A stretch of 64,000 nt of DNA, taken from assembly GCA_029255685.2 (NCBI GenBank), contig CM055319.2, positions 23,468,247-23,532,246 on the forward strand, read 5' to 3'. The translations under genes were made by a program, and so were the position numbers. This document shows, in pieces, positions 57,350-64,000 of this stretch (position 1 is the stretch's first letter; each line of letters starts with the position of its first letter). The notes under the pieces were generated by a model. That model was not told the origin of the DNA, did not search any database, and saw only the letters and a list, made by a program, of their open reading frames with translations. Source of the stretch: Silene conica. Lineage: Eukaryota > Streptophyta > Magnoliopsida > Caryophyllales > Caryophyllaceae.

Positions 57350-57605
57350 AGCCCCTTCATACATAAATACTTCAATAAAATCCTCTACATGGTCCGAGAA
57401 ACTGCTCATCATGCACCTTTGGAATGTTCCCGGTGCATTACAAAGACTGAAAAAGCATTTTTCTATAGGCAAACTTTCCAAAAGGGCATGTGAAAGTTGT
57501 TTTGGTTTGGTCTTCGGGTGCAATTGGGATTTGAAAATAACCCGAATAACCATCCAAAAAGCAATAATACGATTTTCCTGCTAACCTCTCCAACATTTGA
57601 TCCAT
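57350..57605 (-). pseudogene. Athila-like reverse transcriptase, middle part
   Basis: The minus strand reads MDQMLERLAGKSYYCFLDGY (first catalytic Asp), SGYFQIPIAPEDQ, after a frameshift KTTFTCPFGKFAYRKML, and after another SLCNAPGTFQRCMMSSFSDH, VEDFIEVFM. It continues exactly from PLPF at 59206 across the solo LTR. At VFM it is joined in frame to LINE RT (YEGARTSGKT), where the LINE inserted. The YVDD-type second catalytic box (FMDDF in Athila) is therefore lost. Confidence 0.88.
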
Positions 57606-57610
57606 GAAAG

Positions 57611-59208
57611 TGATACGTGTCTATTTTATGATGTTTTACATCTATTTTTACACGTATTTGGTCGCTCATTTACTATGTTTTAGCCTTTATTTCCCACAAA
57701 TTGTGTACTTTCGTATTTTTATGCACTTTTACAGATTTATGCGGAAAAGAGACGATTTGGCACCAAATTCGTATCCTCAAGTCTTTTGCTTAATTAAGGA
57801 ATAAATGGAAAGTCAACTGGAGTCAAAATCAAGTACCAAGTGTCAAAACAGAAGAAAATCCGAAGACTTCCGTACAGAAGCGGTCGACCGACCACCCAAA
57901 CGGGTCGGCCGACCAGGCCTGATTTTCATGAAGCCCAATTTCCAAGAAAGGCCGGAAATAAGAGAAGTCCAACAAGAAGCGGTCGACCGACCAGCTAAAC
58001 GGGTCGGCCGACCAGAACGAAGCCCATGCGAGTCTTTTTCGGAAATAAAGTAGAATTAGAATCTTTAGGAAACTCTTAGTTTTTACCCTATATAAACTAA
58101 TCTTGTGATTAGGGTTTTGACATCTTTGATCTATCGAATACACGATCTTTTTAACTATCTTTTTATCTTTAAATCATCTATCTTTTATAGACCTTCATCA
58201 TCAAGTTTTAGTATCTAGTTTTACGATAAGTTCTGTAATCTTTCAGCAATCCCCAAGCATTCAATAAAGTTTGTCCCTTTCTTCCTTAAATTCAATTGTG
58301 GTAATTCTTCTTTAATCTAGTTTTCATTATTGTTCTTATTTCTTTATTTACAATTGTTAAGTTAGAATCCCAAGCTTTATTTGAATCTTGCATGTTTTCA
58401 TTTACTATGTTTTCCATGTTTATTCCCAATTTTACAATCGTCTTAACAGTCATGAGTAGCTAATTTTCATATGTTAGGATGTAGGGGATAATATGCATAG
58501 GTAAATAAAATCCGAAAAACCGACCTGTAGCAGGACCACGGTCGGCCGACTGGAATAGTCGGTCGGTCGACCGAGGCCGTGGTCGGCCGACTGGAGTAGC
58601 CGGTCGGTCGACCACTCGCGTCTGTTTTCTTATTTCGTCTTTTCTTATAAATTATAATATCCTGCAATGAGACCAATAGGAGACTTGTAGGATGTTAGTA
58701 ATGACTTACCCAAGATTGAAAGATACGGGAAGGGCATTGGTTTACACCTTAAGACGGATAGGTTACTCAAGGCTGAAAGGTATGTAACCTGGGATTTAGG
58801 AATCACCCTTATTGTTGACACCCAATAATTGTGAGACCTAGGAACTAATAGCATAGGCCGAAAGGAGCTATTAGGTAGCATTGACCTAAAAAGATATGTT
58901 ACATCCCCTTACGCGACTGCAATACATGTTGACCTTAGGATTTATTTTGCCTTAGCTAATTATTACCCAAACATCCTAGCATCCCCTTTAATTATATTTT
59001 TATTCCCATCTTTTAATTCTTGTTTTATTTTTATCTTTGCCTTAGATATAGCATCAACCTTAAAAACCCCCAAAAAATTGTTACCTTAACATTAACACCA
59101 AACAATAAACATTCCCCACCTCCTTGTGGTTCGATCCTGACTTTCACTATCTATTGTTAAAGTTAGGAATTATAAATTTATCTTTGGTACCCTCAACGAC
59201 GGGCATCA
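57611..59208 (+). repeat. Solo LTR of an Athila-type element
   Basis: TGATACGTGTCTATTTTATG at the start and CAACGACGGGCATCA at the end give 1598 bp with TG...CA, flanked by GAAAG (57606-57610, 59209-59213). The Athila-like RT frame is restored on removal. Two clusters of GTCGACCGACC-type words (57885-58017, 58530-58612) form inverted repeats. It resembles the LTR at 62512 in start, end and cluster position but is longer, so it is a related family. Confidence 0.92.
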
Positions 59209-59841
59209 GAAAGGTAGCGGAAAATGATCTTCTCGAGTTACCGTGTTGAGCCTACGATAGTCGATGCACACCCTCCACCCATTTTGAACTCGGGTGGGGA
59301 CCAAAAAACCTTCATGATTCTCGACTACCGTAAGCCCGGACTTCTTTGGCACAACTTGAGTTGGACTAACCCATTGACTATCGGAGATGGGATAAAGAAT
59401 ACCTACGTGAAGGAGTTTGAGTATCTCCTTCTTGACGACTCCCATCTTCGGGGGGTTCAAGCGCCTTTGTGGTTGACGAACCAGTTTTGCTTTATCTTCC
59501 AAGAGAATCCGGTGCATACATAATGTTGGACTAATGCCTTTGATGTCGGCCGTTGTCCACCCAATTGCTTCCTTGTGTTTCTTAAGAACTTGAATTAGAG
59601 CCTCTTCTTGTTCCTTTCAAAGCTTACTTGAAATGATTACCGACAAAGTTTCTTTGTCTCTTAGATAAGCATAGTTCAAGTGGCTTGGTAAGGGTTTAAG
59701 CTCAACAATAGGGGCCTTGACAATAGAAGAGACGGGTTTCTCCTTCGGTAGCTCCTCTAACAATTTGGAAGAAATGAAAAAAAAATTCTTTTGCAGAAGT
59801 AAATCCGCACGGTGCGGATTTCTGAAGGGTGCTACTGGCAC
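59206..59841 (-). pseudogene. Athila-like linker and start of reverse transcriptase
   Basis: The frame reads LLEELPKEKPVSSIVKAPIV, ELKPLPSHLNYAYL and SVIISSKL, a TGA, KEQEEALIQVLKK, IGWTTADIKGISPTLCMHRI, RRLNPPKMGVVKKEILKLL, GILYPISDSQWVSPTQVVPK and RVCIDYRRLNTVTREDHFPL. These are the standard opening motifs of plant Ty3 RT. It is cut by the solo LTR after PLPF and continues at 57605. Confidence 0.88.
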
Positions 59842-59935
59842 CGTGCGGATTCTGGGAATCTGGGAATTGGCACGGTGCTGATTCTAGTACTTTGTTACTG
59901 GCACCGTGCCAATTCACTGCTGGAATTGAATTCTT
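59800..59935. repeat. Cluster of CACGGTGC palindromes in the protease-RT linker
   Basis: The words GCACGGTGC and GGCACCGTGC occur five times, e.g. TCCGCACGGTGCGGAT, GGCACCGTGCGGATT, TTGGCACGGTGCTGATT and GGCACCGTGCCAATT. The first and last are near-perfect inverted repeats. The stretch contains stops in the element frame, so it looks inserted or expanded within the linker between protease and RT. Confidence 0.7.
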
Positions 59936-60774
59936 TTTTCTTCTTCCCCTTCTTCCAAAGGTGGATTCTCCTCCAAATTTTTGATTGTTTCCTGCAAAGA
60001 ACAAGACAAAACATACCCCATATCCTCTCCCACCAATCCATTAGTTATAACAATATCCAAAGGATCACTTTTGCACAAGTCATACATGGTTTGAACTATG
60101 GGTTCAAAAATCTCAAGAAAGCAAAGGGATGAGGTATCACAAGGGTACTTCATCGCCTCATGAATGTTATAGGTGATCTTTTGGCCTTCAAACACCATGG
60201 TAAGACACCCACTTGACACATCAATTTTTGTGTCGGATGTCTTCATAAACGGCCTTCCTAATAAAATCGAAGTAGAGCCTCTCTCGGGCTCCATCTCAAT
60301 GACATAGAAATCGGCGGGGAAAACCATGTCCCCAACCTTGACCAAAACATCTTCAACCAAGCCTTTAGGATAAATGTTAGATCTATCGGCCAAAGAAATG
60401 ACCACATGAGTAGATTTCAACGGCCCTAATTTAAGAGACTCGTAAAGGTAATGTGGCAAAACATTTATAGAGGCTCCCAAGTCGAGCATGGCGTGTTGAC
60501 AATCTAACTCACCGATCTTGCAAGGTATGGTGAACATACCCGGGTCACTACATTTTTTTGGCAATCTCTTTTGAAACATCGCCGAGACATGTTCACTGGC
60601 CCTTACCTTTTTCATACTTTTGGCTTTGTTGGTCTTCTTAGTAGTGCACAATTCTTTCAAAAAATTTGCATGCTTGGGTACACTACTAAGAAGATCAAGC
60701 AAGGGAATGTTTACCTCCACCTTACGAAAGATCGTATAGGTTTGAAGTCTTCCTATCAACCATTCGTGTATCAT
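59914..60774 (-). pseudogene. Athila-like aspartic protease
   Basis: It contains VEVNIPLLDLLSSVPKHANF, LKELCTTKK, SDPGMFTIPCKIGELDCQHA, the active-site DLGAS in MLDLGASINVLPHYLYESL, VFPADFYVIEMEP and ILLGRPFMKTSDTKIDV. The glutamate-rich end (NPPLEEGEEEKR) leads to the linker. A frameshift near 60745-60760 separates it from gag. It is a close relative of the protease at 5665-6807, but that copy lacks intact ILLGR. Confidence 0.88.
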
Positions 60775-62138
60775 TCAAGGCACTTAGAAATGGAGCTTGT
60801 GGCTCATATTCCGGAAATGGTTCGTCAATCCTTGCTTGCTTGGGTGTAGATGCTTCCCCATGCTCCACCGTTACTTCAATTTCTTCTTCAACAAGATCTT
60901 TCACCTCATGGACAACCGTAGGTGGTTTTGATTTCTTGGGACCCTTAGATAACTCTTCCAACTTCCTACCATTCCACAAAGAAATCGCGCTTGCTTGCTC
61001 TTTGTTAGGTGGGAGAATGGTATGAGAAGGGAGGCTCCCTCCTTCAGTGGGTTGTTTAGCAAGAGCATTGAGGAATAGTCCCATTTGAGTTTCAAGGTTA
61101 ACAAATCTAGAGTCGGTTAACCGATTTTGTTGAAGTACGGAGTTTTGAAATTCCGTGGTGGTGGTTTGCAAGCTTACTTGGTTTGTAACGAGAGTTTTCA
61201 TCTTGTCTTCCAAAGAGGTTTGACCTGGATTTTGGTTTTGATTCGGCTTTTGGAATGAAAAGTTGGGTGGCCTTTGATTTTGATTTTGATTTTGGGATTG
61301 GTTTTGGTTTCCACCCCATCCAAAGTTAGGATGAGATTTCCACCCTTCGTTGTAAGTGTTTGAGAAGGGGTCAAATTTCTGAAACCCGATAGCATTCACC
61401 GCTTCACTATCTTGCAATGAAGGACACCCATCGGTGGGATGAGTAAGATCATCACAAAGACCACAAAATCTCACATGAGTGGTATTCCCCTTTGATGTTG
61501 CAAGTTCCTTGACTAATTTGGTAAGATACTCAACCTTATCTTCCATTGGACTTGGGGTTTGCCTTGATGAAGATCCCACACTTGCCTTCTTGCCCTTCCT
61601 TCCAAAGTTTTTAGAGCTTCCCACAAGCCTTTCTATCAAGATATTCGCTTCTTGGACCGAAAAATACTCAATTCCACCTTGAGTGGTGGCCTTGATCATC
61701 CTAGCATCTTCCTCAAGGAGTCCCCCACAAAAGCTTAAGAGTAAGTCGTGATCGGTAAAGCAATGATATGGGCAACTAACAAGTAGTTGCTTGAACCTCT
61801 CCCAATACTCATACAAGCTTTCACCATCCAATTGCTCCACATTGTTTATTTCCTTCTTAATATTTGATGAGAGACAAGCGGGAAAATACTTTTCGAAGAA
61901 AGCTTTCTTCATGTGATTCCATGTTGTGATGCTAGCCGTTGGAAGATAATACAACCAATCATTAGCCGCATCCTTTAATGAGAAAGGAAAATCTCGTAGT
62001 TGAAGTTGTTCATCGGTGACTCCATTGGGTTTCATGCTAGAGCAAACCACAAGGAACTTGTTCAAGTGCTTGCTAGGATCCTCCATACTTGTACCATGAA
62101 ATTGGGGTAGTTGACCGATGTGAAGGGTTCTAAGGTCT
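60760..62138 (-). pseudogene. gag: Athila-like Gag, 5'-truncated
   Basis: It opens within LHIGQLPQFHGTSMEDPSKH and runs through LNKFLVVCSSMKPNGVTDEQ, FPFSLKDAANDWLYYLPTAS, MKKAFFEKYFPACLSSNIKK and YEYWERFKQLLVSCPYHCF. Then come the cysteine box CGLCDDLTHPTDGC, NTYNEGWKSHPNFGWGGNQN, an Asn/Gln-rich stretch and ISLWNGRKLEEL. There is no stop between gag and its C-terminal linker, unlike the copy at 6811. The N-terminus is missing at 62138, where copia-LTR-like sequence begins. Confidence 0.85.
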
Positions 62139-62511
62139 CATACCCTAAAAACTTAGTCTTACTAATATAAAATATACTAATTAATCTTTTAATTAGGTTT
62201 TTGCAAGATCTTATGCATGCTTATTATAATGCGGAATAAAGAATCAAAAGCTCACTATTTTGACAAGAATGGCACGGATGATCCTCCAAGCTTAATATCC
62301 AATGTAGGATATCTCCTCCAAGATGCACCCAAGACAACCCTTAAGAACCGAAACTTTAAGTAGCTAGGTCAAGAATCAGTTTTCCTTAATTGTGTTCTAA
62401 TCTCTAATTAGAACTAATGAAACTAATACAAAATATTAGTAATATTATCTTATAAAAAATTTTAGAGGTTTTGTATGATTTTCTCACTAGAAAATTTTTG
62501 CCAAAGGTTAG
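62139..62511 (+). repeat. Copia-LTR-like fragment
   Basis: The stretch shares order and wording with the copia LTR at 23823: ATTAAT-rich start, GATGATCCTCCAAGC, GGATATCTCCTCCAAGATGC and ACCCAAGACAACCC, against GATCCTCCAAGACTAC, GTCTCCTAAGGATACACCCA in that LTR. It begins at the gag break and ends where an Athila-type LTR starts at 62512. It is probably a diverged relative, cut short. Confidence 0.45.
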
Positions 62512-63750
62512 TGATACGTGCTTGTACTATGCATTTTATTTATCGTTTCAGCACGTATTTCTATGCATATTCGTAACTTTTAGTTACTTTTCCTTCCGAA
62601 ACAGTTTACTTTGGCATTTCTATGTTTTAAATGTAGGAACAAGCGGAAGTGAGCACAATCAAACTTTAACCGTCCTCCGGAAGCCATCTTAAGGGAATGC
62701 ACGAAGCAAGGATCCGAACTCGTAGCCTAGAGATGCGTGCAAGCTAATCAGAGGCCGGAACACACAGAAAACAGTCGACCGACCAGCCTAAGTGGTCGAC
62801 CGACCAATGCACAGTTACAGAAAGTCTCACCTACAGCTAAAGTGGCCGACCGACCACTATGCCTGGTCGGTCGACAAGTTCACGGGCTCCGCTGTTTTAC
62901 TTCTTTATTTCGGTTTTATTTCCTTAATCATGTAATTAAAAAGACTATTAGTAGAACCTCGTGGAGTTTAATTAGGTTAAGCAGTAATTAGCACAAAAAC
63001 ACACTAGACTTAGGGAGAAGAACTCCAATTTCCAGATTCGTTCTTGTTTTCCATTCGATTGTAAGTTTTATGCAATTAATCTTCCTTGTTATTCCAATTC
63101 TTGTTATTTGTTATTATTGTTATTCACTTTTATACTTGCTATCTTGAATCACTATTTCCCAATTATGTTATCTCGCATGTTGTTTCTTTAATCAGTTAGT
63201 ATTAGTTTTACAATTATGAATAGCTAATCCCTTTTGATTGAGAATTAGGGAAACCATGGCGAAAATTAGGTTTTAATGGTATTATGATTTTTATACCAAT
63301 CTCCATTATTGTTGGTGAACTAATTCTTCTAGATTGAAGGATTGTTAGAATTAGTTTAACAACAATTTTGGAATTGCCCTATGAACGAAAGTTTAGTGCT
63401 TTACTAGGAACCCTAAGACCGTAAGGATTGGGTAGAATATTGACCTAAAGGTTTGTTCCTTGGGATTGTGTTATTTGGTTATTTATCCCATATTGATCTA
63501 CCCTAGCCATGGGGAACCGAAGTTCCTAAATCATCCTTCTACCTTTGCTTAGCATCTTTGTTTATTTTGTCATCGTAGTTGTCAGTTTCAACCCAACAAT
63601 CAAAACCCCCTTTTTGTTACTTTGAATGAATGTTAATTCACAAACATTATTAACCTTGTCTCCTTGTGGTTCGACCCTTGACTTACTCTATCTAGTTTAA
63701 GCTGAGGTTTTATAAATCTTATCTTTGGCACCCCTTAACGACGGGGGTCA
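62512..63750 (+). repeat. 5' LTR of the Athila-type element
   Basis: It begins TGATACGTGCTTGTACTATG and ends CTTAACGACGGGGGTCA, 1239 bp. GTCGACCGACC-type inverted repeats lie at 62774-62875, about 260 bp from the start, the same place as in the solo LTR at 57611. Near the end, ACCTTGTCTCCTTGTGGTTC parallels CACCTCCTTGTGGTTCGAT of that solo LTR. Confidence 0.85.
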
Positions 63751-63755
63751 AATTT

Positions 63756-63773
63756 TGGCGCCGTTGTCGGGGT
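63756..63773 (+). promoter_or_regulatory. Primer-binding site, tRNA-Asp
   Basis: TGGCGCCGTTGTCGGGGT lies six bases after the LTR end and matches the tRNA-Asp 3' end with one or two changes (GCC to GTC, last base), the same primer as the minus-strand element at 7872. Confidence 0.85.
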
Positions 63774-63933
63774 GACGGTAGAATTTTGTGTGTAAATTTT
63801 TAGTTTATTTCCCTTGTCTTAAGGAACTCCGGTTCCTTAAGACCGTTACTTACCTTTTCTTCTAGTTTTGTTTTTGCATATTAGAAGACAAGTTTTTGAG
63901 AGGAAGGCTTGAGTACTCTCATTCTTAGAGACC

Positions 63934-64000
63934 ATGGCTACTATCTATGATCACATCCAACCAAAGGTACAAGATCTATCGAAGGGGTTCACTTTTCCTA
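63934..64000 (+). CDS. gag: Start of Athila-type gag (runs off the window)
   Basis: The ATG at 63934 opens MATIYDHIQPKVQDLSKGFT, in frame to the window edge. Its place about 160 bp after the primer site fits the gag start of this group. Too short to judge integrity. Confidence 0.5.
   Translation, partial: MATIYDHIQPKVQDLSKGFTFP

Larger units (their letters stand above)
57350..62138 (-). mobile_element. Athila-like Ty3/gypsy element, gag to RT, both ends lost
   Basis: From right to left on the minus strand: gag (62138-60760), protease (60760-59914), linker, RT start (59640-59214) and RT middle (57605-57350). It is interrupted by the solo LTR at 57611 and terminated by the LINE at 57349. The 5' side is cut within gag at about 62138. 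No LTR of this copy is visible. Several frameshifts and stops show it is old. Confidence 0.85.
62512..64000 (+). mobile_element. Athila-type element, plus strand, 5' end only
   Basis: A 5' LTR, tRNA-Asp primer site and the start of gag are present; the rest is outside the window. The base word GTTAG (62507-62511) before the LTR should recur after its 3' LTR. Confidence 0.8.

Noticed and set aside
57805..58143. Frames with VDRPPKRVGRP text in the solo LTR
   Set aside because: They derive from GTCGACCGACC inverted repeats within an LTR.

Overview
The window is nuclear DNA from a flowering plant, almost certainly a eudicot. It is AT-rich and full of plant-type transposable elements: CACTA, hAT, PIF/Harbinger, Mutator-like, Stowaway and Helitron DNA elements, Ty1/copia and Ty3/gypsy LTR retrotransposons, and L1-type LINEs. 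One intact-looking plant gene has canonical GT-AG splicing. Frequent ACTCCGTA words and the style of the MITEs are reminiscent of Caryophyllales, but that is a weak inference.

Layout. 1-4598: right part of a CACTA transposon carrying fragments of host genes (a RabA-type GTPase and a SAC9-like phosphoinositide phosphatase). 4599-10283: an Athila-like Ty3 element on the minus strand (gag-protease plus one LTR, no recognisable RT/IN) and an older Ty3 RT scrap. 10681-20454: the only good host gene, a two-exon armadillo-repeat protein on the minus strand. Its 8.5 kb intron is packed with a SINE-like copy, a hAT-type element, four MITEs and a Helitron candidate. 20856-22936: a PIF/Harbinger element, a GC-rich hAT-like repeat and an LTR piece.

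23497-47573 is one nest. A 610 bp Mutator-like MITE (9 bp TSD) was split by a Ty1/copia element (TSD ACAGT). The copia element was entered by an L1 LINE (25.7-31.6 kb, itself interrupted) and by a gag-only Ty3/gypsy element (35988-44451, TSD TTAAT). By eye the copia LTRs differ by roughly 2.5-3% and the gypsy LTRs by about 1.2%, which agrees with that order. 47583-52284 holds a possible gene 5' remnant, MITEs and a degenerate PIF/Harbinger element. 52285-62138 is a second nest: an Athila-like gag-pol on the minus strand broken by a solo LTR (TSD GAAAG) and by an L1 LINE; the LINE carries a hAT element and another solo LTR (TSD GTAGC), which holds a Stowaway MITE. 62512-64000 is the start of a third Athila-like element on the plus strand.

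The most unusual signal is in the LTRs. Several unrelated or distantly related LTRs carry arrays of short hairpins. In the solo LTR at 53853-56894, ten repeats share a fixed loop (CGTATAACCACTGC) while the flanking stem differs between copies in a base-pair-preserving way (CAGAG/CTCTG, CGGAG/CTCCG, CTGGAG/CTCCAG, TATAG/CTATA). The gypsy LTRs carry two 40 bp modules with a GTAA loop and covarying stems, plus four long GC-rich hairpins. The Athila-type LTRs carry GTCGACCGACC-type inverted repeats. This looks like selection, or a copying mechanism, that keeps RNA or DNA hairpins inside LTRs.
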